Assembly (NCBI GenBank): GCA_030604135.1
Contig: JAUVWL010000008.1
Location: forward strand, 62,001-126,000
Source of the DNA: Burkholderiales bacterium
GTDB taxonomy: Bacteria > Pseudomonadota > Gammaproteobacteria > Burkholderiales > Burkholderiaceae_C
Direction: 5' to 3'
Length of the DNA stretch: 64,000 nucleotides
Numbering within the stretch: position 1 is the first letter of the stretch; the number at the start of each line of letters is the position of its first letter. The translations under genes and the position numbers were made by a program. This document shows positions 54,469-63,680 of the stretch, piece after piece. The notes beneath the pieces are model-generated. The model worked only from the letters and a program-made list of their open reading frames with translations, was not told the DNA's origin and did not search any database.

Positions 54469-56670
54469 TCATGTTCTGGCGCCGCCGTCCTGGCCGTCGG
54501 GGTCCAGCGGGCCTGCCTGTGTCCACGATTCCTGCCCCATGTCCCGTGCCCGGGCGGCGCGTTCCAGGTAGGCCTCCGCCCAGCGTCGGCTGTCTTCGTC
54601 CAGCACGTCGCGTTGGCCGTGGTGTTGCCAGGCCGCCTCGATGTCGCTCACATCCTCAGGTTCGATTGCGACCTCGGTGCGGGGTGGCAGGAAAAAGCCC
54701 AAGGGATGGCTGCGCAGGCGGCGTCGCAGGGCCATGTGAATCAGGCCGCGGTTGACTTCGCCAATCCCCTGGGCCTTGAGGGCCAGCCGGAACGCCAGGT
54801 AGAAGCTCACCAGCAGATTGAGGGGGCCGATGACCAGCACACCCGCCACCGCCCACCAGAAGTCCGGCCGAACCAGCACGTCCGGACCGATGGCGGCCCC
54901 GGCCGCGGCGAGCTGGCCGGCCGCCAGGGTCACGTGCCGGATGTCCAGTCCCAGTCCGAAGAACTGGGCAAAGGCGGGCACCAGGCCCAGCATCATGCCC
55001 AGCGAGATGTTGGCCGCCAGGCCGGAAATGTTGTCACGGAAGAAGCTGGCCCAGCGTGCCGCGCGTTCCTTGCCCAGCCAGCCCGTGAAGCGCGGGTTGT
55101 GGCGGATGGCCGAATCGAGCCGGTAGTAGACAAACCAGTTCTCCACCCAGCCGGCGATGATGCTGGAGGCAAACAGCAGCACACCGGTGAAGGCCGCGAA
55201 GAGGGCGCTTGCGCCCAGCAGATCCAGGCTGTGGATCACATGGTCGGCCTTCTCCGGCCCAATCATGTGCTGCCCCGACACCAGGGCCAGCAGCACACTG
55301 ATCAGCAGCACCACCGGAATCACCATGCCCACGTTCCCGAAAATGGCCGCCATCTGCGAGCGGAAGAGATGGGCCACCTCGTCGACAAACTCGCGCACGG
55401 CACCGGGCCGGCGGATGTGCTTGAGCTTGGCGGCCATGGCCGGGGCGGTCACTGCGGGCTGCTTGGTGGCAACCGTGAAATGCAGCAACTGGATCACCAC
55501 GAAGGACACGGCGTAGTTCAGACCGGCTGCAAAACCGGCCCAGAAAGCCGACAGGGCCAGGGCGGTCACGCCGAACTTGGCCCAGGTGGTCAGGCCCAGC
55601 AAGGCGCCCCCTCCAGCGGCCATGCCGAGCATCTGCCGGTATTCGGTGGCATTGCGGGTGATGTAGCGCTCCCCGGTTTCGGCGCTGCGCTCGGCCACCT
55701 TGGCCGCCGTCAGGCCGCTGCTGTTCGTGATCAGGGCGCGGATGCTGCGGTTGTCCAGGCCGAGCTGGGCCATGTCGGCCAGCAGGGCGGCGGTGGCGCG
55801 CTCGGGCTGGTCGGAGAGCAGGCAGTCGAGCAACTGGTGGATGCGCACCACGCGCTCCGACAACTGCCGCAGGCGGAACACGATGCCAACCGACACCCCG
55901 TGTTCCTCCAGGTGGGTGTAGACGGTCTCAGCCGCCACCTGGCAGACACCCAGCTGGTTCTTGAGTTTGTCCGCCTCGTAGCGGGCCTGCCCGCTGCGGG
56001 GGCCATGCCGGAGGGCGCTGCGGCGCAGGGCCTCGGCCTGTACCGGCAAGGAGTGGAAGGCGCGACGGGCCTGCTCCTCGTGGCTCATGCGCACGCGGAT
56101 CTCGCTGGCAAACCCGGTTGCGCTGATCTGACCCACCGAAAACACCAGGGCGTCCAGCAGGGCGGTCTGCCAGGTCGTGGCTGCCTCGGTCCGCACGGAC
56201 TCGGCCTCCGGCACGTCCGGGGACGGAGCGGGCAGCAGCAGTTGCCGGATCCTCTGCAGCGTGCGGGTGTCAAGCGCCTGCAACCAGCGGACATCGAAGC
56301 GGCTCGGCAGCAGCAGGCCGAACAGGTCGCTCATGTCGTTGGTTTCGGGTGTGCCGGGCAGCAGCTTGCGCCGCAGCCGGTGTCCCAGCTCGCTCAGGAA
56401 CGCCGTCCGGGGGGCGAAACCGTGATCGGCCAGCAGGGGGGTCACATCCACCGTCTGCTCAAACCTGTCCCACCAGCGCTGCCAGCGCGCCAGCCAGGCC
56501 GCATCGTCCTGCACGGTTTCCAGAATCTGGCGGACATGGCCAACGCTGGCCTGGGGGTCCACACCTTCGCCCCGGATCCAGCGCAGCAGTTCGATCAGCC
56601 ACAGATGGCGCTCGGCCAGCGGCGCGTCCGGATCCAGGGCGTCAAGCAGGGTCTGCAGGTCAGAGCGCAT
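54469..56670 (-). CDS. Polytopic membrane protein of the 'site-specific recombinase' (Gcr, COG4389) family
   Basis: 733 aa from ATG 56670 ([22 protein letters not shown]). The N-terminal about 370 residues are soluble and helix-rich; the C-terminal half has several strongly hydrophobic segments (e.g. [69 protein letters not shown]). The family name comes from Neisseria gcr, but no integrase or resolvase active site is visible, and the layout is that of a membrane protein. Real role unknown. It lies between apaG and thiL. Confidence 0.85.
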   Translation of the reverse strand: MRSDLQTLLDALDPDAPLAERHLWLIELLRWIRGEGVDPQASVGHVRQILETVQDDAAWLARWQRWWDRFEQTVDVTPLLADHGFAPRTAFLSELGHRLRRKLLPGTPETNDMSDLFGLLLPSRFDVRWLQALDTRTLQRIRQLLLPAPSPDVPEAESVRTEAATTWQTALLDALVFSVGQISATGFASEIRVRMSHEEQARRAFHSLPVQAEALRRSALRHGPRSGQARYEADKLKNQLGVCQVAAETVYTHLEEHGVSVGIVFRLRQLSERVVRIHQLLDCLLSDQPERATAALLADMAQLGLDNRSIRALITNSSGLTAAKVAERSAETGERYITRNATEYRQMLGMAAGGGALLGLTTWAKFGVTALALSAFWAGFAAGLNYAVSFVVIQLLHFTVATKQPAVTAPAMAAKLKHIRRPGAVREFVDEVAHLFRSQMAAIFGNVGMVIPVVLLISVLLALVSGQHMIGPEKADHVIHSLDLLGASALFAAFTGVLLFASSIIAGWVENWFVYYRLDSAIRHNPRFTGWLGKERAARWASFFRDNISGLAANISLGMMLGLVPAFAQFFGLGLDIRHVTLAAGQLAAAGAAIGPDVLVRPDFWWAVAGVLVIGPLNLLVSFYLAFRLALKAQGIGEVNRGLIHMALRRRLRSHPLGFFLPPRTEVAIEPEDVSDIEAAWQHHGQRDVLDEDSRRWAEAYLERAARARDMGQESWTQAGPLDPDGQDGGART

Positions 56671-56707
56671 GGTGGTGCGGGCGCAGGCCCGGTTCGGGTG
56701 GTCCGAG

Positions 56708-57112
56708 TCAGTGCAGCACGCGTGGTGCCGTCCCGGCACCCGGTGCGGCGTCACCGGGCACCAGCGCAAACTCACCGACGGGCGCTTCGAAGCGTTCGCC
56801 GTCCTCGGCCACGCAGAAGAAGCTGCCACGCATGCTGCCGGTCGGCGTCTGAAGGCGGGTGCCGCTGGTGTACTGGAACGACTCGCCGGGCCGCAGCAAC
56901 GGCTGGTGCCCAACCACCCCCAGACCCTTGACCTCCTCGGTATGGCCGCGGGCGTCGTCGATGATCCAGTGGCGTGCGATCAGTTGCGCCGTGACGTCGC
57001 CCGTGTTGGTGATGGTCACCGTGTAGGCGTAGGCATAGACCGCCTCCTCAGGCAAAGACTGTTCGCTGAGGTATTGCGGTTCGACTTCGCAGGTGAACTG
57101 GTATCGCGCCAT
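56708..57112 (-). CDS. apaG: ApaG family protein (Co2+/Mg2+ efflux protein ApaG)
   Basis: 134 aa from ATG 57112; ATG 57121 adds three residues. Fibronectin-like beta fold: [62 protein letters not shown]. In enterobacteria apaG sits with apaH and ksgA and is linked to cobalt sensitivity; here it is divergent from rpe, with 93 bp between starts. Confidence 0.95.
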   Translation of the reverse strand: MARYQFTCEVEPQYLSEQSLPEEAVYAYAYTVTITNTGDVTAQLIARHWIIDDARGHTEEVKGLGVVGHQPLLRPGESFQYTSGTRLQTPTGSMRGSFFCVAEDGERFEAPVGEFALVPGDAAPGAGTAPRVLH

Positions 57113-57205
57113 GGGCGGCATGTTAACGCCAGTCGGCAAGACCCCCAGGCCTGGTCGTCCGGCATGGCCTGCGAAAATGGGGCTTTTGTCAATCCGGACG
57201 CCCGC

Positions 57206-57886
57206 ATGTCGACCCAGTTCCGCATCGCCCCTTCCATCCTGTCTGCCGACTTTGCCCGTTTGGGTGAAGAGGTGAAGCATGTCATCGCCGCTGGCGCCGA
57301 CTGGATCCACTTCGACGTGATGGACAACCATTACGTGCCCAACCTCACCTTCGGTCCCATGGTCTGCCAGGCGCTCAAGCCCCATGCCAGGACGGCCGAC
57401 GGCGCGCCGGTGCCGATCGATGTCCACCTGATGATCCAGCCGGTGGATGCGCTGGCTGGCGCGTTCATCGATGCGGGCGCCGATCTGGTGAGTTTTCACC
57501 CCGATGCAAGTGCCCACGTGCACCGCAGCGTCCAAGCCATCAAGGCCAGGGGCGCCAAGGCGGGTCTGACATTCAACCCGGCGCAGCCACTGGACGTGCT
57601 GGACTGGGTGATCGAGGACATCGATCTGATCCTGATCATGAGCGTCAATCCGGGCTTTGGTGGACAAAGCTTCATCGACTCCGCCCTGCGAAAGATCGAG
57701 CAGGCGCGAAAACGCATCGAGGCCAGCGGCAAGGACATCCGGCTCGAGGTGGACGGTGGCATCAAGGCCGACAACATCCGCCGCGTGGCCGATGCTGGCG
57801 CCGACACCTTCGTTGCTGGCAGCGCCATCTTCGGCAAACCGGACTACAAGACCGTGATCGATCAGATGCGCGCGGCGCTCGCCTGA
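57206..57886 (+). CDS. rpe: Ribulose-phosphate 3-epimerase
   Basis: Interconverts ribulose-5-phosphate and xylulose-5-phosphate. 226 aa TIM barrel. Features: [35 protein letters not shown] (metal His and catalytic Asp), [21 protein letters not shown] and [10 protein letters not shown]. The start is ATG 57206 ([10 protein letters not shown]). Its stop TGA overlaps the gph ATG by one base. Confidence 0.97.
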   Translation: MSTQFRIAPSILSADFARLGEEVKHVIAAGADWIHFDVMDNHYVPNLTFGPMVCQALKPHARTADGAPVPIDVHLMIQPVDALAGAFIDAGADLVSFHPDASAHVHRSVQAIKARGAKAGLTFNPAQPLDVLDWVIEDIDLILIMSVNPGFGGQSFIDSALRKIEQARKRIEASGKDIRLEVDGGIKADNIRRVADAGADTFVAGSAIFGKPDYKTVIDQMRAALA

Positions 57887-58764
57887 TGTCCTTGGACGAA
57901 GAGCAGGCAGAAGGTTTCGCCGCCGGGCCGCCCCAAGGCGAAATGAGCCCCCTTGGGGGGCAGCGACCCGCGCAGCGGCGGAGCGTGGGGGCAGAAGGTT
58001 TCGCCGCCGGGCCGCCCCAAGGCGAAACGAGCCCCCTTGGGGGGCAGCGACCCGCGCAGCGGCGGAGCGTGGGGGCCATCATCGTGGATCTTGACGGCAC
58101 CATGGTCGACACCCTCGGTGATTTTGTCGCGGCGCTCAACCACACGCTGGACGACCTGCGCCTGCCCCCCGTGGACCGCGCCCTGGTGGAGCGCTCCGTG
58201 GGCAAGGGTTCCGAGCACCTGGTGCGTACCGTGCTGGACCACCAATTGGCGCTGCCCGAGTTGATGGTGGCCGGTGCCGTGGCGCTGGACTGGCCGCGCG
58301 AACAGCTTGATGCGCTGGCGTTGGAACGCTACCAACACCACTACCTTTTCATCAATGGGCAGTACGCAGACGTGTACCCGGGTGTGATCGAGGGCCTGCA
58401 GCGGCTGCGTTCCCTCGGCTTACCCTTGGCCTGCCTGACCAACAAGCCATTCTCGTTTGCCCAGACACTGCTGGAGATCAAAGGGCTGAACGGCTTCTTT
58501 TCGCAGGTGTTCGGCGGTGACAGCTTTGAACGCAAGAAGCCCGACCCACTGCCGCTGATCAGGACCTGCGAAGCGCTGGGCAGCTTGCCGCCACACACAC
58601 TGATGGTGGGGGACTCCGAAAACGACGGGCGTGCCGCCCGGGCAGCCGGGTGCCCTGTGGTTCTCGTCACCTACGGCTACAACCATGGACAGCCCGTCAC
58701 GGGCGCGCCCCATGACGGGTTGATCGATTCGTTGACCGAGCTGCCAGCCTGGCTGGGCGCCTGA
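57886..58764 (+). CDS. gph: Phosphoglycolate phosphatase with repeat-derived N-terminal extension
   Basis: HAD phosphatase, 292 aa; the usual length is about 220-230. The catalytic core begins at about residue 65: IIVDLDGTMVDTLGDF, then TNKPFSFAQTLLE, KKPDPLPLI and MVGDSENDGRAARAAG. The first 64 residues are two near-identical 28-residue copies (AEGFAAGPPQGEMSPLGGQR ... and the same with T for M), encoded by an 84-bp tandem repeat. Starts nearer the core are possible (GTG about 58069, or the ATG in QGEM at 57943), so the extension may or may not be translated. Coupled to rpe; removes 2-phosphoglycolate. Confidence 0.92.
   Translation: MSLDEEQAEGFAAGPPQGEMSPLGGQRPAQRRSVGAEGFAAGPPQGETSPLGGQRPAQRRSVGAIIVDLDGTMVDTLGDFVAALNHTLDDLRLPPVDRALVERSVGKGSEHLVRTVLDHQLALPELMVAGAVALDWPREQLDALALERYQHHYLFINGQYADVYPGVIEGLQRLRSLGLPLACLTNKPFSFAQTLLEIKGLNGFFSQVFGGDSFERKKPDPLPLIRTCEALGSLPPHTLMVGDSENDGRAARAAGCPVVLVTYGYNHGQPVTGAPHDGLIDSLTELPAWLGA
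57907..58074 (+). repeat. 84-bp tandem repeat, two copies, inside the gph frame
   Basis: Units 57907-57990 and 57991-58074 differ only at one base (AAATGAGC against AAACGAGC). The unit contains GCCCCAAGGC and CCCCCTTGGGGGG dyads and CGCGCAGCGGCGGAGCGTGG, and looks like a dispersed intergenic repeat. Length 84 is divisible by 3 and each copy stays open in the gph frame. Confidence 0.95.
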
Positions 58765-58767
58765 GCG

Positions 58768-59376
58768 TCAGCTGGCCGTTGGCTTGCCCAGCAAGGCGTC
58801 CTTGAGCTGCCAGTCGGCCGGCTTGGGGCCCAGCCAGATGCGCATCAGCGCTTCGAAAAACTCGGGCTCCCTGAAGGGTTCGCCTTCCACCCGCCCTTTG
58901 ACGGTGAGCACGGTTCCGGTTCCCGGAATCCAGTCCAGGACGAAAGACTCCCCTGACTTGAGCTGTTTGTGGTCGGTGAACACCTGGCTCATGCGCATCA
59001 CCCCCGGAATCAGGCGTGAGAACTGCCTGCGGTCCATGTTGTCCTCCATGCCCCGGGCGAACAGTTTGCCCAGCTCGGCCGAGTCGATGTCGCGCAACAT
59101 GGTGATGGTCATGCGTTTGGGGCCCGTCTGACCCAGCACCGCCTCGGGGGTGTCGGCTTTCTGCTCAAGGTACAAGCCCGCCGTGTAGACCCTGAAGACA
59201 GCCCGGTAGCGCACGCCGGCGCCGTTGAGCTGGAGCGGTTTGCCGGCGACGCTGACGCGCGCATCCAGTTTCACGCCACCGACATCCACGGTCTGGGCTG
59301 GGGCGATGCCGGCGCCCAGGGCAAGGGCTGCCGACAGCAGCCAGGAGCGGGTGGTGAAGATACGGTGCAAGGGCAT
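58768..59376 (-). CDS. Chalcone isomerase-like exported protein
   Basis: 202 aa from ATG 59376 with signal peptide (ends GIAPA). Core: VDVGGVKLDARVSVAGKPLQLNGAGVRYRAVFRVYTAGLYLEQKADT, typical of the bacterial chalcone-isomerase-like family (PF16036). These proteins lack flavonoid activity as far as known and may bind fatty acids. Converges with gph (3 bp apart) and is divergent from the trp genes. Confidence 0.87.
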   Translation of the reverse strand: MPLHRIFTTRSWLLSAALALGAGIAPAQTVDVGGVKLDARVSVAGKPLQLNGAGVRYRAVFRVYTAGLYLEQKADTPEAVLGQTGPKRMTITMLRDIDSAELGKLFARGMEDNMDRRQFSRLIPGVMRMSQVFTDHKQLKSGESFVLDWIPGTGTVLTVKGRVEGEPFREPEFFEALMRIWLGPKPADWQLKDALLGKPTAS

Positions 59377-59543
59377 ATGCGGCTCCGGGGCAAAGAACGC
59401 GGAAGTCCCCAAGCAGGGCTGCGGTGGATGGCGGCCCGTGAAACATCCAGAAACGGACGAAATTCTCCCGAAATCGATCGTCTGGTACAAGGCCGTACCG
59501 GACGATCGGTGGTCGGCCGGACCTGGGCGGAGTGGCTTGAGGC

Positions 59544-59560
59544 AAGCCCGTGACGGGCTT
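59544..59560. promoter_or_regulatory. Operator-like palindrome in the trp promoter region
   Basis: AAGCCCGT-G-ACGGGCTT, perfect 8-bp arms around one base, ending 3 bp before the putative -10 element. Position suits a repressor or activator site for the trpE operon or a shared site with the divergent gene at 59376. Confidence 0.5.
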
Positions 59561-59563
59561 TGC

Positions 59564-59569
59564 TACACT
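59564..59569 (+). promoter_or_regulatory. Putative -10 element of the trp operon
   Basis: TACACT preceded by TGC (extended -10). A TTGAGG at 59537-59542 is 21 bp away, too far for a good -35. About 240 bp upstream of trpE, leaving a leader. Confidence 0.4.
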
Positions 59570-59578
59570 GTGCACATC

Positions 59579-59662
59579 ATGTTCGCTTCCTGCACGCTTT
59601 CCGCTGGTGTCGTGCCTGGCCGCTGTGGCCGGGGAGCCTGGCCCTGGCGCAAGCCAGCGTAA
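59579..59662 (+). CDS. trpL: Putative trp leader peptide
   Basis: 27 codons ending in G-A-W-P-W-R-K-P-A. Two Trp codons (59639-59641 and 59645-59647) lie near the end, as in attenuator leader peptides. The RNA around them can fold: CTGGC-GCAA-GCCAG (59644-59657) and GGGGAG/CTCCCC (59631-59636 with 59671-59676). It begins 9 nt after a -10-like element, so the mRNA could be leaderless. It lies about 145 bp before trpE. No experimental support; inferred from position and Trp codons. Confidence 0.45.
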   Translation: MFASCTLSAGVVPGRCGRGAWPWRKPA

Positions 59663-59677
59663 CAAGCCTCCTCCCCA

Positions 59678-59714
59678 GGGTTTCGGGCCAGTGTCACTGG
59701 TCGTTTTGAAACCC
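59678..59714 (+). promoter_or_regulatory. Nested hairpin in trp leader, possible attenuator
   Basis: Outer arms GGGTTTC (59678-59684) and GAAACCC (59708-59714); inner hairpin CCAGT-GTC-ACTGG (59688-59700) followed by TCGTTTT. The inner part could act as a weak terminator. Lies between the leader ORF and trpE. Confidence 0.4.
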
Positions 59715-59806
59715 ATAGACGGCAGCCTTGTCACCTGGGTTGCCACTCCCCGAATCAGGAAGCCACCGTGCAGGCATCAGGCCTGCGGTGTGCCGGAGAA
59801 GACCAC

Positions 59807-61306
59807 ATGATCACCGAACTGGAATTCAAGAGCCTGGCCAGCCAGGGCTACAACCGCATCCCGCTGATGACCGAGGCCTTCGCGGACCTCGAAACCCCCC
59901 TCTCGCTCTACCTCAAGCTGGCCCACGGCCGAGGTGACGGTGCCCACAGCTTCCTGCTCGAATCCGTCGTCGGCGGCGAGCGCTTCGGTCGCTACAGCTT
60001 CATCGGCCTGCCCGCGCGCACCTTGCTGCGGGCCAGCGGCTTCGGCGCTGCCGCCAAGACCGAGGTGGTCCGCGACGGCGCCGTGGTCGAGACGCACCAG
60101 GGCAACCCGCTGGATTTCATCGCGGCTTACCAGCAGCGCTTCAAGGTCGCGCTGCGGCCCGGCCTGCCGCGCTTCTGTGGCGGCCTGGCCGGCTACTTCG
60201 GCTACGACGCGGTGCGCTACATCGAAAAGAAGCTGGAAAACAGCTGCCCGCCCGACACCCTGGGCACACCGGACATCTTGCTGCTGCAGTGCGAGGAGCT
60301 GGCGGTCATCGACAACCTCTCGGGCAAGCTCTACCTCATCGTCTATGCCGACCCGGCCCAGCCCGAGGCCTATGCCAATGCCAAGAAGCGCCTGCGCGAA
60401 CTCAAGGAGGCGCTCAAGTACTCGGTGGCCGCTCCGGTGGTCAAGCCCAGCCAAAACCACCCGGCGCAGCGCAGCTTCGCCAAAGACGATTACCTGAAGT
60501 CGGTCGAACGCGCCAAGGAGCTGATCGCCGCAGGCGACTTCATGCAGGTGCAGGTCGGCCAGCGCATCAGCAAGCGCTACACCGAATCCCCGCTGTCGCT
60601 CTACCGCGCGCTGCGATCGCTGAACCCCTCGCCCTACATGTACTACTACCACTTTGGGGATTTCCACGTGGTGGGGGCCTCGCCCGAGATCCTGGTGCGC
60701 CAGGAGAAGACAGAGGATGGCGAAAAGGTCATCATCCGCCCGCTGGCCGGCACCCGCCCGCGCGGCGCCACGCCGGAGAAAGACAAGGCCACCGAGGTCG
60801 AGCTGCTGGCCGACCCCAAGGAGCGTGCCGAACACGTGATGCTGATCGACCTGGCGCGAAACGACATCGGCCGCATCGCGAAAATCGGCTCGGTCAAGGT
60901 GACCGAGGCCTTCGTGGTCGAGCGCTACAGCCACGTGATGCACATCGTGAGCAACGTGGAAGGCGTATTGAACGACGGCATGACCAACATGGACGTGCTC
61001 AAGGCCACCTTCCCGGCCGGTACGCTGACCGGCGCGCCCAAGGTGCACGCCATGGAGCTGATCGACCAGCTCGAACCGGTCAAGCGCGGCATCTACGGTG
61101 GCGCCTGCGGCTACCTGAGCTACGCCGGCGACATGGACGTGGCCATTGCCATTCGCACCGCCATCATCAAGGACCAGACCCTGCATGTGCAGGCCGCGGC
61201 CGGCGTGGTGGCCGATTCGGTGCCCGAGATGGAGTGGCGGGAAACCGAACACAAGGCACGGGCCTTGTTGCGGGCGGCCGAGCTGGTCGAGGAGGGGCTG
61301 GAATGA
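59807..61306 (+). CDS. trpE: Anthranilate synthase component I
   Basis: Converts chorismate to anthranilate with ammonia from TrpG. 499 aa. Start ATG 59807 after CGGAGAAG; an upstream GTG at 59768 is less likely. The N-terminal Trp-feedback region includes [18 protein letters not shown] (L-E-S type site). Chorismate-binding domain: [76 protein letters not shown]. Overlaps trpG by 4 bp. Confidence 0.97.
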   Translation: MITELEFKSLASQGYNRIPLMTEAFADLETPLSLYLKLAHGRGDGAHSFLLESVVGGERFGRYSFIGLPARTLLRASGFGAAAKTEVVRDGAVVETHQGNPLDFIAAYQQRFKVALRPGLPRFCGGLAGYFGYDAVRYIEKKLENSCPPDTLGTPDILLLQCEELAVIDNLSGKLYLIVYADPAQPEAYANAKKRLRELKEALKYSVAAPVVKPSQNHPAQRSFAKDDYLKSVERAKELIAAGDFMQVQVGQRISKRYTESPLSLYRALRSLNPSPYMYYYHFGDFHVVGASPEILVRQEKTEDGEKVIIRPLAGTRPRGATPEKDKATEVELLADPKERAEHVMLIDLARNDIGRIAKIGSVKVTEAFVVERYSHVMHIVSNVEGVLNDGMTNMDVLKATFPAGTLTGAPKVHAMELIDQLEPVKRGIYGGACGYLSYAGDMDVAIAIRTAIIKDQTLHVQAAAGVVADSVPEMEWRETEHKARALLRAAELVEEGLE

Positions 61307-61887
61307 AACTCTTGATGATCGACAACTACGACTCGTTCACCTTCAACATCGTGCAGTATTTCGGCGAGTTGGGTGCCGATGTGACCGTGGTGCGCAACGA
61401 CGAAATCAGCGTGGACGAAATCCAGCGGCGGGTCGACGCGGGGCAGATCGAACGCCTGGTCATTTCCCCCGGTCCCTGCTCGCCGGCCGAGGCAGGCATC
61501 TCGGTGCCGACGATCCAGCACTTCGCGGGCAAGCTGCCCATTCTGGGTGTCTGCCTGGGGCATCAGAGCATCGGCGCGGCCTTCGGTGGCAAGATCGTCC
61601 GAGCGCAGGAGCTGATGCACGGCAAGACCAGCGTCATCACCACCACGCAGGAAGGCGTGTTCGCGAACCTGCCCGGCCAGTTCACGGTCAACCGCTACCA
61701 CTCGCTGGCCATCGAACGCGACAGCTGCCCGGACTGCCTCAAGGTCACAGCTTGGACGCCCGACGGCGAGATCATGGGCGTCAAGCACAAGACCCTGGCC
61801 ATCGAAGGCGTGCAGTTCCACCCAGAAAGCATCCTGACCGAACACGGCCACGCGATGTTGAAGAATTTTCTTGAGCAAGCCGCATGA
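61303..61887 (+). CDS. trpG: Anthranilate/aminodeoxychorismate synthase component II (glutamine amidotransferase)
   Basis: 194 aa class I amidotransferase. [15 protein letters not shown] start [32 protein letters not shown], catalytic Cys in [10 protein letters not shown], and His-Glu of the triad in [14 protein letters not shown]. Supplies ammonia to TrpE and probably also to PabB (shared TrpG/PabA role is common; inference). Its stop overlaps the threonine aldolase start (ATGA at 61884). Confidence 0.96.
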   Translation: MKLLMIDNYDSFTFNIVQYFGELGADVTVVRNDEISVDEIQRRVDAGQIERLVISPGPCSPAEAGISVPTIQHFAGKLPILGVCLGHQSIGAAFGGKIVRAQELMHGKTSVITTTQEGVFANLPGQFTVNRYHSLAIERDSCPDCLKVTAWTPDGEIMGVKHKTLAIEGVQFHPESILTEHGHAMLKNFLEQAA

Positions 61888-62957
61888 AAACCGTTGACCT
61901 GCGCAGCGACACCGTCACCCAGCCGACGGCGGCCATGCGTGTGGCCATGATGGCAGCCCCGCTGGGTGACGACGTTTTTGGCGACGACCCGACGGTCAAC
62001 GCACTGCAGGCGCGCATCGCCGAGCTCACCGGCAAGGAAGCCGCGCTGTTCATGCCCTCGGGTACGCAAAGCAACCTGTGCGGCATCCTGGCACACTGCG
62101 GCCGCGGCGACGAGTACATCGTTGGCCAGCTGGCCCACACCTACCGCTACGAAGGCGGCGGTGCGGCGGTGTTTGGAAGCGTGCAGCCCCAACCTCTGAC
62201 GCAGGACGCCCAAGGCCGCATGCAACTGGCCGACATCGCGGCGGCGATCAAGCCCGACGACCCGCACTTTGCGCGCACCCGCCTGCTGTGCCTGGAAAAC
62301 ACCTGGAATGGCCATGTGATGCCCGACGACTACCTGCACAGCGCCACGGCGCTGGCGCGGGAAAAGGGCTTGAACACCCACCTCGACGGCGCGCGCGTGT
62401 TCAACGCAGCCGTGGCCTCGGCCGCGCCGGGGCAGGGGACCCTGGCGCGCCTGCGCGAGATCGCGGACCATTTCGACAGCCTCTCGGTGTGCTTCAGCAA
62501 GGGGCTGGGCGCGCCGGTCGGCTCGGCCCTGTGCGGCTCGCGTGAACTCATCGACCGCGCCCGCCGCATCCGCAAAATGGCTGGCGGCGGCCTGCGGCAG
62601 GCCGGGCTGCTGGCCGCCTGTGCGCTGCACGCGCTGGACCACCACGTGGACCGGCTGGCCGACGACCACGCGAACGCCCGTCGTCTGGCCGAGGGACTGG
62701 CTGGCATTGACGGGCTGACAGTGAAGTCGGCGCAGACCAACATCGTGTTCGTCGACGTGGCCGAGGGTCGCGGCCCCGCGCTGATGGAATTTCTGAAGGC
62801 CCACGGCGTGCTGGCCACCGGACTGATCGGCCTGCGCTTTGTCACCCACCTCGATGTGGACAGGGCCGGCATCGACCGCGCGGTGACCACAGTGCGCCGT
62901 TTCTTCGCAGAGGCGCCCGCCCGATCGGCCGAGGCCGCACGCACCGGGCCCTACTGA
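61884..62957 (+). CDS. ltaE: Low-specificity L-threonine aldolase
   Basis: PLP enzyme splitting threonine/allo-threonine into glycine and acetaldehyde. 357 aa. N-terminus [62 protein letters not shown] and the PLP-Lys motif [16 protein letters not shown]. Translationally coupled to trpG by a 4-bp overlap, although it has no role in tryptophan synthesis. Followed by an RhtB-type exporter 20 bp later. Confidence 0.94.
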   Translation: MKTVDLRSDTVTQPTAAMRVAMMAAPLGDDVFGDDPTVNALQARIAELTGKEAALFMPSGTQSNLCGILAHCGRGDEYIVGQLAHTYRYEGGGAAVFGSVQPQPLTQDAQGRMQLADIAAAIKPDDPHFARTRLLCLENTWNGHVMPDDYLHSATALAREKGLNTHLDGARVFNAAVASAAPGQGTLARLREIADHFDSLSVCFSKGLGAPVGSALCGSRELIDRARRIRKMAGGGLRQAGLLAACALHALDHHVDRLADDHANARRLAEGLAGIDGLTVKSAQTNIVFVDVAEGRGPALMEFLKAHGVLATGLIGLRFVTHLDVDRAGIDRAVTTVRRFFAEAPARSAEAARTGPY

Positions 62958-62977
62958 GTCGAGCCGAGGAGACGCCC

Positions 62978-63631
62978 ATGCCCGACACGACCCAGCTTCT
63001 GGTGTTCATCGCGGCGGGCTGGCTGCTCAACCTCACGCCTGGCCCGGATGTGCTCTACATCGTGAGCCAGGCACTGCGCAGCGGCGTGCGCGCCGGCGTG
63101 GTGGCGGCGCTGGGCATCGTCAGCGGCTGCTTTGTGCACGTGTTCGCCGCAGCGCTCGGGGTGGGTGCCTTGCTGGCCACCTCGGCCACCGCGTTCACCG
63201 TGCTCAAGTGGGTTGGGGCCGCCTACCTGGTGTGGATGGGGCTGCGCCTGCTGCTGGTCCGAGGGGCGGGTGGATCGGTGGTGCCTGCCGCTGGCACCTT
63301 GCCTGCCTTGCCGAGGACCAGCCTCTGGCGTGTGTACCGCCAGGGTTTTCTGACCAATGTGCTCAATCCCAAGGTGGCGTTGTTCTTTCTGGCCTTTGTG
63401 CCACAGTTCATCGCGCCGGGCACCGAGAACAAGGTGCAGGTCTTCCTGCTGCTCGGCCTGCTGTTCAACATCAACTCGCTGCCCATCAGCTTCGGCTACG
63501 CCTGGCTGGCCGGATGGGCCTCGCGCCGGGTCGGGGCCGTGCAGCGCACCCTGCACTGGCTGGACAAGGCCGCCGGTGCGATGTTCATTGGTTTCGGCCT
63601 GCGTCTGGCCATGGCCGAGAATAGGCCGTGA
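62978..63631 (+). CDS. RhtB/LysE-family amino-acid exporter
   Basis: 217 aa, six hydrophobic segments. RhtB features: [31 protein letters not shown] and [21 protein letters not shown]. This branch exports threonine, homoserine or other neutral amino acids, unlike the LysE/ArgO type at 34288. Ribosome site GAGGAG at 62964-62969. It sits between ltaE and trpD, so it might export threonine or an aromatic intermediate; the substrate is not shown. Confidence 0.9.
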   Translation: MPDTTQLLVFIAAGWLLNLTPGPDVLYIVSQALRSGVRAGVVAALGIVSGCFVHVFAAALGVGALLATSATAFTVLKWVGAAYLVWMGLRLLLVRGAGGSVVPAAGTLPALPRTSLWRVYRQGFLTNVLNPKVALFFLAFVPQFIAPGTENKVQVFLLLGLLFNINSLPISFGYAWLAGWASRRVGAVQRTLHWLDKAAGAMFIGFGLRLAMAENRP

Positions 63632-63634
63632 GCA

Positions 63635-63654
63635 ACCCCCTGCGCCGCTTCGCC
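63635..63654 (+). repeat. Dispersed repeat family A, fragment
   Basis: AACCCCCTGCGCCGCTTCGC, only the first about 20 bp of the family, directly after the RhtB-type stop and before trpD. Possibly a deletion remnant. Confidence 0.6.
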
Positions 63655-63680
63655 CCGAATTTTTGAATCTGGAGACCGCC

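Noticed and set aside
54247..56931. Open frame of almost 900 codons on the plus strand opposite the membrane 'recombinase' gene
   Set aside because: Antisense shadow caused by high GC; composition is His/Gln/Gly-rich without domains, while the minus strand has clear membrane helices.
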